Below are positions 44,905-55,300 of a stretch of DNA of 64,000 nucleotides, one piece after another (position 1 is the first letter of the stretch; each line of letters begins with the position of its first letter). A program made the translations under genes and the position numbers. Below the pieces are notes generated by a model. The model made no database searches and was not told the DNA's origin. It was given only the letters and a program-made list of their open reading frames with translations. Source of the stretch: Myxococcales bacterium. Lineage in GTDB: Bacteria > Myxococcota_A > Bradymonadia > Bradymonadales > GCA-2716585. The DNA is taken from NCBI GenBank assembly GCA_002716585.1, contig PBBL01000058.1, forward strand, positions 31,412-95,411, read 5' to 3'.

Positions 44905-45603
44905 ATGACCCAGCCTCGCGACACCGACCCTGGCCGCCCGCTTCGCTTCGCGCTTCCCAAGGGGCGCCTCCAGCGCCGCGCCCTCGCGGCGCTGCGCGAC
45001 GCCGGGCTCGCCATCCCCGAAGACGTCACGGAGACGCGCAAGCTCATCCTCGACGTCTCCACCTACACCCAGGACAAGCTCGGCTGCGGCATGGAGCTGC
45101 TGCTGCTCAAGAACAGCGACGTCCCGATCTACGTCGAGCACGGCGTCGCCGACATCGGCGTCGCGGGCACCGACTCCCTCTACGAGGCGGACGTCCGCGT
45201 CTACCGCCCCTACACCTTCCCGTTCGGGTCGTGCACCATCGCGATCGCAGGCCCCACCGGGCTGGATTACGAGGCGCTGACCCAGACGCCGGTCTTGCGG
45301 GTGGCCACCAAGTTCCGCCGCTTCGCGCGCGACCACTTCGCCTCCCAGGGGATCGCCGCCGAGATCATCCCGCTCTCCGGCTCGGTCGAGCTGGCCCCCG
45401 TCCTCGGCCTCGCCGACGTCATCCTCGACCTCGTCGAGACCGGGCGCACCCTCCGCGAGCACAAGCTCCACGTGCTCAAGCCGGTGGGCCGCACCCACAT
45501 CAAGCTGATCGCCAACGCCACGCTCAGCCACGAGCGCCTGGGCCACGTGGAGCGCCTGGTTCAGCTGCTCGCTCAGGCCCAGCCCGCCCCCAACCCCACG
45601 TGA
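44905..45603 (+). CDS. hisG: ATP phosphoribosyltransferase, short form
   Basis: A 232-aa enzyme of the first step (ATP plus PRPP). Short-form landmarks are FALPKGRLQRRAL, DVPIYVEHGVADIGVAGTD, and DLVETGRTLREHKL. The C-terminal regulatory ACT-like domain of long HisG is absent, which agrees with the presence of hisZ next door. ATG 44905 has CAGGA eight bases upstream; GTG 44899 is an overlapping alternative. Confidence 0.95.
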   Translation: MTQPRDTDPGRPLRFALPKGRLQRRALAALRDAGLAIPEDVTETRKLILDVSTYTQDKLGCGMELLLLKNSDVPIYVEHGVADIGVAGTDSLYEADVRVYRPYTFPFGSCTIAIAGPTGLDYEALTQTPVLRVATKFRRFARDHFASQGIAAEIIPLSGSVELAPVLGLADVILDLVETGRTLREHKLHVLKPVGRTHIKLIANATLSHERLGHVERLVQLLAQAQPAPNPT

Positions 45604-45613
45604 GGCCCACCCC

Positions 45614-46915
45614 ATGACCGCACCGCTCTTTCAGGTCTCCGACCCCGACGCCCTCCCCGCAGGGCTCGCCGAGCGCCTCGACCCCGCGCCCGAGATGGCC
45701 CCCGACGCGATCCTGACGACCGTCCGCGACATCCTGCGGCGCGTCCGCGAGGGCGGCGACGAGGCGCTCATCGCGTACACCCGCGAGTTCGACGGGGTCG
45801 AGCTGACCCCGGAGACCCTCCGCGCCCCGGCCTCCCAGATCCGCGAGTCCGCCGCGCGGTGCCCCGCGGAGCTGCGGCAGAACCTGTCCGCCATGATCGC
45901 CAACGTCCGGCGCTTCCACGAGCCCCAGCGCCGCGACGGCTACCAGCTCGAAGGCCCCGCAGGGAGCACGCTGCGCACGATGATCCGCCCGGTCCGCTGC
46001 GCCGCGCTCTATGTCCCGGGGGGGACGGCGGCCTACCCGACCACGGTGGTCATGAACACGGTCCCGGCTCAGATCGCCGGGGTCGAGCGGATCGTCGTCC
46101 TCACCCCACCGGGGGCGCTCCAGTCCAACCCGGCGGTGGCCGCGGCGCTCGACCTGCTCGGGCTGGACGAGGTCTACCAGGTCGGCGGCGCCCAGGCGAT
46201 CGCCGCCGCGGCCTACGGCACCGCCACCGTCCCCAAGGCCGACGTCATCGTCGGGCCGGGCAACGCCTGGGTGGCCATGGCCAAGCGCGAGGTGTTCGGG
46301 CTCGTGGGCATCGACAGCGTCGCCGGTCCCAGCGAGGTCGCCATCCTCGCCGACGACACCGCCCCGCCCCGGTGGGTCGCCGCGGACCTCATCGCCCAGG
46401 CCGAGCATGACCCGCTCGCCCGCTGCCTCCTGATCACCACCAGCCAGCCGCTCGCCGAGGCGGTGCGCGACGAGCTGGCGTCCCAGCTCCAGACCGCCCC
46501 GAGGCGCGCCATCGCCGACGAGGCGCTGCGCGAGCACGGCGCGCTCATCGTCGTCCCCGACCTCCCCCTGATGATCGCCGTCGCCAACCGCTTCGCCGCC
46601 GAGCACCTCCAGGTCATGGTCGCCGAGTCCGCTCCGCTCAAGCCCGAGGCGCTGATCGCCAGCGCCATCTTCTGGGGGCCCTCCTCGCCGACCGCGTTCG
46701 GCGACTACTGGGCCGGACCCAACCACGTGCTCCCCACCGGCTCGGCCTCGCGTTACTCTGGCCCGTTGAGCGTCAGCACCTTCACAAAGAGCACGAGCGT
46801 CCTCCATTATACCCCGGAGGCGGCCGCGGCGGTCGCCGAGCGCGCCGCCCGAATCGCCGACGCCGAGGCGCTGCACGCCCACGCCGCCGCGCTGCGCCTG
46901 CGATCGACCGACTGA
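45614..46915 (+). CDS. hisD: Histidinol dehydrogenase
   Basis: A 433-aa enzyme oxidising L-histidinol to histidine in two NAD steps. Landmarks are YVPGGTAAYPTTVVMNTVPA, VGGAQAIAAAAYGT, DVIVGPGNAWVAMAKREVFG, DSVAGPSEVAILAD, and QAEHDPLARCLLIT with the zinc- and substrate-binding His and Glu. Length is normal. It starts 10 bases after hisG. Confidence 0.96.
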   Translation: MTAPLFQVSDPDALPAGLAERLDPAPEMAPDAILTTVRDILRRVREGGDEALIAYTREFDGVELTPETLRAPASQIRESAARCPAELRQNLSAMIANVRRFHEPQRRDGYQLEGPAGSTLRTMIRPVRCAALYVPGGTAAYPTTVVMNTVPAQIAGVERIVVLTPPGALQSNPAVAAALDLLGLDEVYQVGGAQAIAAAAYGTATVPKADVIVGPGNAWVAMAKREVFGLVGIDSVAGPSEVAILADDTAPPRWVAADLIAQAEHDPLARCLLITTSQPLAEAVRDELASQLQTAPRRAIADEALREHGALIVVPDLPLMIAVANRFAAEHLQVMVAESAPLKPEALIASAIFWGPSSPTAFGDYWAGPNHVLPTGSASRYSGPLSVSTFTKSTSVLHYTPEAAAAVAERAARIADAEALHAHAAALRLRSTD

Positions 46916-46957
46916 CACCGTCGCCGCCTCGGCGGCGTCACCTGCGAGGTCCGCGAC

Positions 46958-48025
46958 ATGGCTGTGTCGAACGTCAAACCCGAGGTCCGAGCGCTCAAGG
47001 CCTACACCCTCAAGCGCCAGGACTGCCGCATCAAGCTCAACCAGAACGAGTCACCCTTCGACCTCCCCGAAGCGCTCAAGGAGACGATCGTCGCTCGGGT
47101 CCGCCGCAAGCCATGGAACCGCTACCCCGACTTCCACCCCGAGGACGTCCTCGCGCGCCTCGGGGAGCGCCACGGGCTCCCCGCCGCCGGGGTGCTGATC
47201 GGCAACGGCTCCAACGAGCTGCTCCAGGCCACCTTCCAGGCCATCATCGGCCCCGGCACACGCATCAGCCTCCCCTCCCCCACCTTCTCGCTCTACGCCA
47301 TGATGGCCCGCGCCAACGGCGGCGAGGTGGAGCACATCGACCTCAAGGACGACCTGAGCTACGACGTCGCGGCCTACCAACGCGCCGCGGACGCCAACGA
47401 CCGCCACCTGCTCATCTGCAACCCGAACAACCCGACCGGCTCCTGGGTCGCGCCCGAGGTGATCGCCGACCTCTGCGCACGAACCGAGCGCCTCGTCCTG
47501 GTGGACGAGGCCTACATCGAGTTCGCCGGGGAGGGTAGGAGCTGCGCCCCGCTGATCGAGCGTTTCGACAACCTGATCGTGCTGCGCACCTTCTCCAAGG
47601 CGCTCGGGCTGGCTGGGATACGCTTCGGGTACGCGCTCGGCGCCCCGGACCTCATGACCGAGATCAGCAAGATCAAGCTCCCCTACAACGTCGGGCACTT
47701 CGCGCTGGAGGCGATCCGGGTCGTGCTCACCGACCTCGACCTGATCGCGCCGACCGTCGCCGAGATCGTCTCGGAGCGCGCCCGGGTCGCCGCCGCGCTG
47801 AGCGACCTGGGCGTCGAGGTCTTCCCGTCGGTGACCAACTTCCTGCTGTTTCGCCACCCTCAAGCGGCGGCGCTCTGGAGCGGCCTGGTCGAGCAGGGGG
47901 TGCTGATTCGCGATGTATCCCACTACCCACACCTCGCCGACTGCCTTCGGGTCACCCTCGGCGCCCGCGCCGAGAACGACGCCTTCCTGGACGCGCTCCG
48001 GGCAGCCCTCAAGGAGATCGCATGA
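46958..48025 (+). CDS. hisC: Histidinol-phosphate aminotransferase
   Basis: A 355-aa fold-type I PLP enzyme. IKLNQNESPFDLPEALKE at the N-terminus is typical of HisC; CNPNNPTGSW, VDEAYIEF and RTFSKALGLAGIRFGYALG follow, with the PLP-binding Lys in SFSKA-type RTFSKALG. Transfers an amino group from glutamate to imidazole-acetol phosphate. It overlaps hisB by four bases. Confidence 0.94.
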   Translation: MAVSNVKPEVRALKAYTLKRQDCRIKLNQNESPFDLPEALKETIVARVRRKPWNRYPDFHPEDVLARLGERHGLPAAGVLIGNGSNELLQATFQAIIGPGTRISLPSPTFSLYAMMARANGGEVEHIDLKDDLSYDVAAYQRAADANDRHLLICNPNNPTGSWVAPEVIADLCARTERLVLVDEAYIEFAGEGRSCAPLIERFDNLIVLRTFSKALGLAGIRFGYALGAPDLMTEISKIKLPYNVGHFALEAIRVVLTDLDLIAPTVAEIVSERARVAAALSDLGVEVFPSVTNFLLFRHPQAAALWSGLVEQGVLIRDVSHYPHLADCLRVTLGARAENDAFLDALRAALKEIA

Positions 48026-48633
48026 GCCACGACACCCCACGCCGTCACAGCGTGGTGACGCGCGACACGCGCGAGACGCAGATCCAGGTCGAGTTGACCC
48101 TGGATGGGACGGGCAAGACGTCGATCTCGACCGGGATCGGCTTCCTCGACCACATGTTGACGGCGTGGGCGTACCACGGCGCCTTCGACCTGTCGCTGAC
48201 CTGCGAGGGCGATCTGCACATCGACCAGCACCACACCGTCGAGGACTGCGGGATCGCGCTCGGGCAGGCGATCCTGGAGGCGGTGCGGCCCCGAACGCAG
48301 CTGGTGCGCTACGGGTTCTGGCTGCTGCCGATGGATGAGACGCTGGCCCGCGTCGCGCTGGATCTGTCGGGGCGAGCGTTCCTTCACTTCGAGGTGCCCT
48401 GGCACCCGCAGCTCGGCGCCGGGACCTACGACTACCACCTGACCCGCGAGTTCTTCTGGGGGGTGGCGCGCGCCGCGCACATGACCCTCCACGTCGATGT
48501 CGTCACGCCAGGCAACAACCATCACATGTGCGAAGCCGTCTTCAAGGGCTTCGGGCGAGCGCTGCGAGGCGCGGTCCAGATCGACCCGGCCCGCCCGGCT
48601 GGCGAGATCCCCAGCACCAAGGGGGACCTGTAG
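48022..48633 (+). CDS. hisB: Imidazoleglycerol-phosphate dehydratase
   Basis: A 203-aa monofunctional dehydratase. Metal motifs HTVEDCGIALG and HHMCEAVFKGFGRAL are intact, as are TGIGFLDHML and RDTRETQIQVEL. The phosphatase domain of the E. coli bifunctional HisB is absent, so the histidinol-phosphate phosphatase must come from elsewhere. It overlaps hisC and ends at TAG one base before hisH. Confidence 0.95.
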   Translation: MSHDTPRRHSVVTRDTRETQIQVELTLDGTGKTSISTGIGFLDHMLTAWAYHGAFDLSLTCEGDLHIDQHHTVEDCGIALGQAILEAVRPRTQLVRYGFWLLPMDETLARVALDLSGRAFLHFEVPWHPQLGAGTYDYHLTREFFWGVARAAHMTLHVDVVTPGNNHHMCEAVFKGFGRALRGAVQIDPARPAGEIPSTKGDL

Positions 48634-48634
48634 G

Positions 48635-49255
48635 ATGTCAGGACGCGTCCACCTGATCGACTATGGAGCGGGCAACATGCGCTCCATCACCAACGCCCTC
48701 AAGAGCCTCGGCGCCGAGCTGGAGGTCGTCAGCGAGGCGAGCGCGCTCCCCGAGGCGCCCAGGCGGCTCGTCGTCCCGGGGGTCGGGGCGTTTGGCGCCG
48801 CGATGAGCAACCTGCGACAGCGCGGCTTCCTTGAGCCCATCAAGCGCCACGTCTCCGAGGGGAGGCCGCTGCTGGGGATCTGCGTGGGTTACCAGCTCCT
48901 GTTTGAGGAGAGCACCGAGCTGGGGCACCATGAGGGGCTCGGGCTCATCCCGGGCCGTGTGCGTCGCTTTGACCAGGAGGGGCTGATCGTGCCTCACATG
49001 GGGTGGAACGAGGTCACCTTCGACCCCGCTCGACACGACATGCTCTCAGGCTACGAGGGGGCCGAGCACTTCTACTTCGTCCACAGCTACTACCCGGAGG
49101 GGGTCCCCGAGGCGTGGATCGCCGCGCGGGCCGAGTACGGCGTGACGTTCGCGGCCGGGGTGGCGAGGGGCAACATCGCGGGCTATCAGTTCCACCCGGA
49201 GAAGTCAGGTCCGGCGGGGCTGGATCTGCTGGATCGGTGGCTGGCCGCGTCATGA
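48635..49255 (+). CDS. hisH: Imidazole glycerol phosphate synthase, glutamine amidotransferase subunit
   Basis: A 206-aa class I amidotransferase that makes ammonia for HisF. The N-terminus is LIDYGAGNMRS, the nucleophile Cys is in LLGICVGYQLLFE, and the His-Glu pair is in YQFHPEKSG. Note GICVGYQ rather than the usual GICLGMQ. It starts one base after the hisB stop with AGG upstream. Confidence 0.94.
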   Translation: MSGRVHLIDYGAGNMRSITNALKSLGAELEVVSEASALPEAPRRLVVPGVGAFGAAMSNLRQRGFLEPIKRHVSEGRPLLGICVGYQLLFEESTELGHHEGLGLIPGRVRRFDQEGLIVPHMGWNEVTFDPARHDMLSGYEGAEHFYFVHSYYPEGVPEAWIAARAEYGVTFAAGVARGNIAGYQFHPEKSGPAGLDLLDRWLAAS

Positions 49256-49279
49256 GGACAGCGAGCAACAGGAGAGGCC

Positions 49280-50041
49280 ATGGAGCTGTTTCCAGCGATT
49301 GATCTGCGCGGCGGCGCCGTCGTCCGCCTCCTTCAAGGCGAGCGCGACCGCCAGACGACCTACTCAGACGACCCAACGGCGATGGTGGACGCGTTCCGCG
49401 AGGAGGGGGCGCGCTGGCTCCACGTCGTCAACCTCGACGGCGCGTTCGCCGACACGTCGGGCGCCGCCAACCAGGACGCGCTCCGCCGCATCCTCCAGGC
49501 CCGCGGCGCGATGTCGGTCCAGGTGGGCGGCGGTTTGCGGGGGCTGGACGACATCGAGGCCGCGCTCTCGCTCGGCGCGAGCCGCGCGATCATCGGCAGC
49601 GCCGCGGTGGACAACCCGGCGCTGGTGCGTGACGCGGTGGCGCGCTTCGGCGCCTCACGGATCGTCGTGGGCGTTGACGCGCGGGGCGGCGTGCGGTCCG
49701 GCGAGGTCAAGACCCGGGGGTGGACCGAGGGCGGGGCGGTGACGCCGTTGGCGCTGGTGCGCCAGATGGTCGCCGTTGGGGTCGAGCGGTTCATCTACAC
49801 CGACATCGGTCGGGATGGGATGCAGATGGGGCCTGACGTCGCGGGCTCCGTTGAGCTGGCGCGCGAGAGCGGGGCGGAGGTCATCGTCTCGGGCGGCGTC
49901 GGCGCGCTCGATCACCTCCAGGCCGTCGTCGCTCAGGCGCCCGGCGCGTCGCCGGGGCGAGTCGGCGGCGTCGTGGTCGGCAAAGCGCTGTACGAGGGGG
50001 CGTTCTCGGCCCGCGAGGCGCTCGCCGCGCTGGCGACATGA
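49280..50041 (+). CDS. hisA: ProFAR isomerase
   Basis: A 253-aa TIM-barrel isomerase. Catalytic Asp positions are in FPAIDLRGGAVVRLLQGE and YTDIGRDGMQMGP; QVGGGLRGLDDIEAAL and IVSGGVGALDHL are typical phosphate-binding loops. GAGAGG precedes the start. It follows hisH by 24 bases and precedes hisF by 73. Confidence 0.95.
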   Translation: MELFPAIDLRGGAVVRLLQGERDRQTTYSDDPTAMVDAFREEGARWLHVVNLDGAFADTSGAANQDALRRILQARGAMSVQVGGGLRGLDDIEAALSLGASRAIIGSAAVDNPALVRDAVARFGASRIVVGVDARGGVRSGEVKTRGWTEGGAVTPLALVRQMVAVGVERFIYTDIGRDGMQMGPDVAGSVELARESGAEVIVSGGVGALDHLQAVVAQAPGASPGRVGGVVVGKALYEGAFSAREALAALAT

Positions 50042-50114
50042 CACAAAACCCACGCTTGATCGCACCCAGTGGTTCACGCGTTGAGGATCCACACATGTTG
50101 GAAGGAGAAGACCC

Positions 50115-51575
50115 ATGTTGAAACGCCGCATCATCCCCTGCCTCGACGTCAAGGACGGGCGCGTGGTCAAGGGGACCAACTTCGTGGGCCTGGTCGACGC
50201 GGGCGACCCTGTGGAGTGCGCCGCCCGCTACCAGGACGAGGGGGCGGACGAGCTGGTGTTCCTGGACATCACCGCGACCCACGAGCGGCGCAAGACGCTC
50301 ACCGAGCTGGTGGAGCGCATCGCAGAGCGGGTCTTCATCCCGTTCACGGTCGGCGGCGGGGTGCGCACCGTGGAGGACATGCGCGCGCTGTTGCTCGCGG
50401 GCGCCGACAAGGTGTCGATCAACTCGGCGGCGGTCGCGCGGCCTGAGCTGCTCGCCGAGGGCGCCGAGGCCTTCGGCGCGCAGTGTGTCGTGCTCGCGGT
50501 GGACGCTCGCCGCAGGCCGGGGGTCGAGCCCCCGTCGTGGGAGGTCTTCGTGCACGGCGGGCGCAAGGCGACCGGCATCGACGCGCTGGAGTGGATCGAG
50601 CGCGGCGTCGCGCTCGGCGCCGGTGAGATCCTCCTGACCAGCATGGACAAGGACGGCACGCGCGACGGCTACGATCTGGAGCTGCTGGCGGAGGCCTCGC
50701 GCCGCGTCGCCGTCCCTGTCATCGCCTCGGGCGGCTGCGGGACCCTCGAACACCTCGCCGAGGCCCTTGAGGACGGTGTCGCTCACGCGGCGCTGGCGGC
50801 GAGCGTCTTCCACTTTGGCACCCACACCGTGGCTGAGGCCAAGGACCACCTGACCGAGCGCGGCATCCCGGTGCGCCCGGTCCCTCGGCAGGCGCTCGAT
50901 CGAGCCAGGCTCGCCGCCGCGCTCGGCGACCTGACCTGGAACGACCAGGGGCTGATCCCGGCGATCGTTCAGGAGGCGAGCACCGGAGAGGTGCTGATGA
51001 TGGCCTGGATGAACCACGAGTCGCTGATGCGGACGTTGACGACGGGGAGGACCTGGTTCTGGAGCCGCTCGCGCGCCGCGCTCTGGAACAAGGGCGAGAC
51101 GAGCGGCAACGTCCAGGAGGTGGTCGCGGTCCACGCCGACTGCGACGGCGACACGCTCCTGGTGCAGGTCCATCAGTCCGGTGTGGCTTGCCACGAGGGG
51201 ACCCGGACCTGCTTCGCCCGGCCCCTCAAAGCGCGCGAAGGCGGCGCCGAGGCCCCCTGGAGGACCCTCGGCGCGCTGATGGGCACCGTCCAGGAGCGCA
51301 ACCGCACCCGACCTGAAGGGTCCTACACGGCCAAGCTGTTCTCCGGAGGGGTGGACCGGATCGGGAAGAAGGTGATCGAAGAGGCTGGAGAGACCGTCAT
51401 CGCGGCCAAGAACGTCGAGTTTGGCCTGGAGCAGGGCCACGGCGAGCTGGTCTACGAGGTCGCCGACCTGATCTACCACACCATGGTGCTCTTGGAGCAC
51501 AGCGGAGTGGGCGCCGACGAGATCCTGGATGAACTCAAGCGACGGTTCCAGGCTCCAGCGCTGGCCAAGAAATAA
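50115..51575 (+). CDS. hisF: HisF-HisI-HisE triple fusion: IGP synthase cyclase plus PRA-CH and PRA-PH
   Basis: A 486-aa fusion of three histidine enzymes. HisF spans about residues 1-255 ([20 protein letters not shown] with Asp11, [21 protein letters not shown]). HisI (phosphoribosyl-AMP cyclohydrolase) spans about 265-385 with zinc-binding HADCDGD and [13 protein letters not shown]. HisE (phosphoribosyl-ATP pyrophosphatase) spans about 390-480 with [16 protein letters not shown]. Bifunctional HisIE is common, but attachment to HisF is not. The fusion joins steps 2, 3 and the cyclase of step 5. It ends the operon before a terminator. Confidence 0.93.
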   Translation: MLKRRIIPCLDVKDGRVVKGTNFVGLVDAGDPVECAARYQDEGADELVFLDITATHERRKTLTELVERIAERVFIPFTVGGGVRTVEDMRALLLAGADKVSINSAAVARPELLAEGAEAFGAQCVVLAVDARRRPGVEPPSWEVFVHGGRKATGIDALEWIERGVALGAGEILLTSMDKDGTRDGYDLELLAEASRRVAVPVIASGGCGTLEHLAEALEDGVAHAALAASVFHFGTHTVAEAKDHLTERGIPVRPVPRQALDRARLAAALGDLTWNDQGLIPAIVQEASTGEVLMMAWMNHESLMRTLTTGRTWFWSRSRAALWNKGETSGNVQEVVAVHADCDGDTLLVQVHQSGVACHEGTRTCFARPLKAREGGAEAPWRTLGALMGTVQERNRTRPEGSYTAKLFSGGVDRIGKKVIEEAGETVIAAKNVEFGLEQGHGELVYEVADLIYHTMVLLEHSGVGADEILDELKRRFQAPALAKK

Positions 51576-51612
51576 AGAAGCCCCGGAGCCGTCTGGCTCC
51601 GGGACCTTCTTC
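51576..51612 (+). terminator. Rho-independent terminator of the his operon
   Basis: Arms CCCGGAGCC (51582-51590) and GGCTCCGGG (51595-51603) with loop GTCT, extended by AGAAG and CTTCT, follow the last his stop directly. The U tract is weak (CTTCTTCAATT). Confidence 0.7.
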
Positions 51613-52377
51613 AATTCGATCGTGTTCTGGCCCTGAACGGTGGCAGAGGGAAGACCTTGGGTAGGTGGCCATCAGAGCTTGCCATGCAAGCTCTTCCGAG
51701 AGAGGGAAAAGAGGATTCAGACCGTTGGCGAGACGGCCCGGCGGGAAAAAAGGAAGGAAGCTCTGCCGAGTTCATAAGAACTGCCCTCTCTCTGCCCGTT
51801 AACATATACACATCGCGTGCCAACACCATCTAGCGTGACTAAAAAATTCTACAAAAACACGCCCAACCCCTATCCATCGGACTCCACGCGCGCCTACCTC
51901 ATCTGAGGCGGACCCATCGACCGTCATCTTCTTGTCAGCAACAGGCAACCCTTCAAGCCACCTGACACCCAGTGCCTCAAATTTCCGACACCGTTCTGAC
52001 GCTCTTGTCACACTCCCCGGCCCAACCCCATCCAAGCGGCTATGACGCAGCGCGTTATAGCATCGCGCCGATTCGCCGCCGTCACCTGGGCGCCACACTC
52101 CCGACCGTGGCGGGTGCGCTGACCACCGGCAACCGAAGTTGCCGCCTGGTCATTGGAGTTGCCGGTGGTCAGCGCACCCACCACCCCAGCGCGTCGATGT
52201 TCGGGTGAAAAACCAAGTGGAATCAACAGTGAGGAGACGGAGGGGCAACTTTTTTCAATTCGGCGCCAATAAAATCACGCGCGCTGCGTCCAAGGGGGCA
52301 TGCCGGTCAGTTCCGTATGACTATCAACTCCATCCCCTGGCGGCCTGGCCGGCAATTCTCCCCCCTCTGCGCACGCC
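51613..52377. other. 765-bp intergenic region
   Basis: No convincing gene. Short frames of 72-100 codons on both strands lack domain-like sequence and ribosome sites. The stretch is less GC-rich than its surroundings, especially near 51795-51860, and holds an 8-bp hairpin AGAGCTTG-CCATG-CAAGCTCT (51674-51694) and the large inverted repeat described separately. A small RNA is possible but not shown. Confidence 0.6.
52112..52179. repeat. Perfect 22-bp inverted repeat with an alternative hairpin
   Basis: Arms at 52112-52133 and 52158-52179 are exact reverse complements of 22 bases and flank 24 bases. The left arm can also pair with the loop as CGGCAAC-CGAA-GTTGCCG (52127-52144). No U tract follows, so it is not a standard terminator; a REP-like element or small-RNA stem are options. 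Confidence 0.8.
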
Positions 52378-55300
52378 TCAAGGCAGGTTGATGTCCGCCA
52401 GCTCATAGACGAGGTGCAGCTCCACGAGCCACGTCACGAAGGAGGTGTGCCACTGATCCAGGCGCAGGCTGCGCTTGTCGAGCTGCTCCAGCAACACCTC
52501 ACGCTGACCCTCCAGCCGCTCCACGGTGTCGCACAGCCCCTTGAGGCGGACCAGGCGGAGCAGCCGCGTCCTCGCCGTCTCGGGGTCGTCCCAGAAGGTC
52601 ACGCCCGAGACCTCATCTTCGGCTTCCGCGATCCGCGCCTCGATGCTGTCCAGCTCACACCTCGCGACAAACGCGTCGAGCCGCCTCGACGCCTCGCTCC
52701 AGTGGTTGCGCGCCACGCGCCAGGAGCGGGGGCGCTTGGCGAGGTGGGCGAAGTCGGTCCGCAGCAGACCGGCGGCGCCCGCTTCGAGCAGCTCGGTGCG
52801 GCGGGTGTCAAACGAGGACGAGACCCGGTCGATGTGCACCTCAAGCGCGCCGCCTCGGCCCGTGGGCGCAGCGCGCACCTTGAGGATGTCGCCCGAGTAG
52901 TCCGGTCCACGGCTGACGATCTCACGCGCGACCGGGAGCAGCACCCGCGTCTCCACCGCGCGCTTGAGCGGCCTCGCCCCCATCGCCTGAGAAAACCCCT
53001 GCGCCATCAGGTAGTCCACCACGCTGTCGTCGATGTCGACGATCAGGCGGCGGCGCAGCAGGCCGCTCCGCAGCAACACCTTGCCCAGCTCGCGGAGCGC
53101 GATCTTACGCATGGTCGCGTTGGAGAGCGGCTGAAACACCACGGTTCGATCGATGCGGTTGAGGAACTCGGGCCGAAAGAAGCGCTGCACCTCCCGCATC
53201 ACCCCCTTCGCGCTCGCCATCCCCCCAACGCTGTCTTCGCCGAAGCCCACCTGCCCCGCCGAGAAGGCGCTGGCGATGTTGCTCGTCATGACGATGATCG
53301 TGTGACGGAAGTCCGCGGTGCGCCCGCGGGCGTCGGTCAGGCGGCCGTCGTCGAAGACCTGGAGGAACAGATCGAAGATGTTGGGGTGCGCCTTCTCGAT
53401 CTCGTCGAGCAGGATGACGCTGAAGGGCTGCTCGCGCACCTTGCTCGTCAGCTGCCCCTCCTCGCGGTTGCGCCAGGTGCCGCCGATGAGCTTCTCGAAC
53501 GACTCGTACTCCTTGTACTCGGACAGATCGAAGCGCAGCAGCCGTTCGGGGCTGCCGAAGATGAACTCGGCCAGCGCCTTGGCGATCTCGGTCTTGCCCA
53601 CCCCGGTCGGGCCGACAAACAGAAACACGCCGAACGGCTTCGATGGGTCGTTGAGCCCCGCCTTGATCAACGTAATCAGGTCCACGATCGACTGGACCGC
53701 CTCGCCCTGACCCAGGACTCGCCTCTCGAAGAAGGCCTCCACCTCCGAGGTGTCCAGCGGCAGCTTGTCGTTGAGCAACAGCTCGGGCAGCCCGGTGAAG
53801 CGCGCCAACCCCCGGATGATGTCCTCCGAGGAGAGGCGGATCGCCTCGGCGCTGTCTCCGCGCTCCTCCAACACGTGCCCAACCACCTGGCGGAGCACCG
53901 TCACCGCCCGCCCCGGCTGGGCCATGGTGCTGTAGTAGGTCCCCGACAGGTCGAGGAGCAGGTCCAGCACCTCGGCGGGCGCTGACAGCGTCACCCCGGA
54001 CTGCTCACCCAACACCTCCAGCTGCCTGCGGATCACCTTCAGCGTCGTCTGCCGGTCGGGCTCATCCACCTTGATGTTCTGAAACAGCCGCTTGATCGAC
54101 AGATCCTTCTCGATCCCGGTGCGCAGCGCCTCCGACGTCGACTCACCCACCACCGTGATGTCACCGCGCCGCATGTAGGGTGCCAGCAGGGTCACGAAGT
54201 TCTGCTTGCTGGAGCTGGTCGTCCCCGCGCCAGGCAGGTCGTTGACGTTGGTCAGGTAGAGGAAGACTCGCCTCGGCTTCTTGATCTTCTCCACCAGGTC
54301 GCGCAGCTTCGTCTCCCACTCGCCGATGTACTTGGTCCCGACCATCAGCTCCGGGGTGCTCGTCTCCAGCACCGTGTACCGCCCCTCCTCGCTGACCCGA
54401 CGCGCCAGCTCATGGATGATCGCGGTCTTCCCGACGCCCGCCTCCCCGACGAGGATCACGGAGTTGTTCCCCTCCTTGAGGAGGATCTTGTGGAGGTTCT
54501 CGACCTCCGCGTCGCGCTCAAACGCGCGGTCCAGGGTGTCGACCTGATCCTCCGCCGTCATCACCCGCCCGAACGAGGACAGCTCGGTGATGTCAACCGC
54601 CGCGGAGATGGTGTGGCGCAGCTCCTGGACGATCCGCCCCAGGTGCTTGGCGTGACCGTCCTTCTCCAGGTTGGTCTGGATCGTGCGACGCTCCTCGTCT
54701 TGCAGGAAACGGATCTGATCGCGGATGTCGGCGTCGCTGACCTTGCCGATCAACAACTTGAGTGACGCCGCCACCGCGTTGCGCACATCCTCATCGTCGT
54801 CCACCAGCGCCGCCATCAGCGGCCCGAACGACCGGGCCTCACCGATCTTCCCCAGCGCGGTGGCGGCGTCCTGGCGCAGCCGCCAGTCCGGATCGAGGAG
54901 CGTCAGCTCCAGCGCCTCCGCCGCCTCGCTGTACGCCATCCGCCCGAGCGTCTCGACCAACGACACCCGCAGCTCCCGGTGGGTGTCCATGAGCAGGCCC
55001 AGCATCGGCTCAAGCGCCTCAGCGAAGGGGCTGTGCCCGATCGCGATCACCGCCGACCGCCGCACCTTCCAGTTGGCGTCCGCCAGGCTCTTGAGGATGA
55101 TCGGCTTGCGCTCCTCGTAGCCGAGCTGCCCCAACGCCTCCACCGCCGCGCGCCGCTCCTGGTAGGAGAGCGAGTAGGCGCACTCGCGGAGGTACGGGAG
55201 CATGACATCGCCGTAATTGACCAGCTCAGCGACGATGTCGTCGAACCGCTCCGCGTCTTCGTCGTAATTCAGCCCATCCAGCTCGGCGATGAGCCCTTCA

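Noticed and set aside
51611..52408. Small frames of 72-100 codons on both strands in the intergenic region
   Set aside because: No ribosome sites, no hydrophobic or domain pattern, and two of them simply read the arms of the inverted repeat in opposite directions.
52414..53985. A 523-codon plus-strand open frame opposite the ClpB-like gene
   Set aside because: No motif, and the opposite strand carries an intact AAA+ domain.
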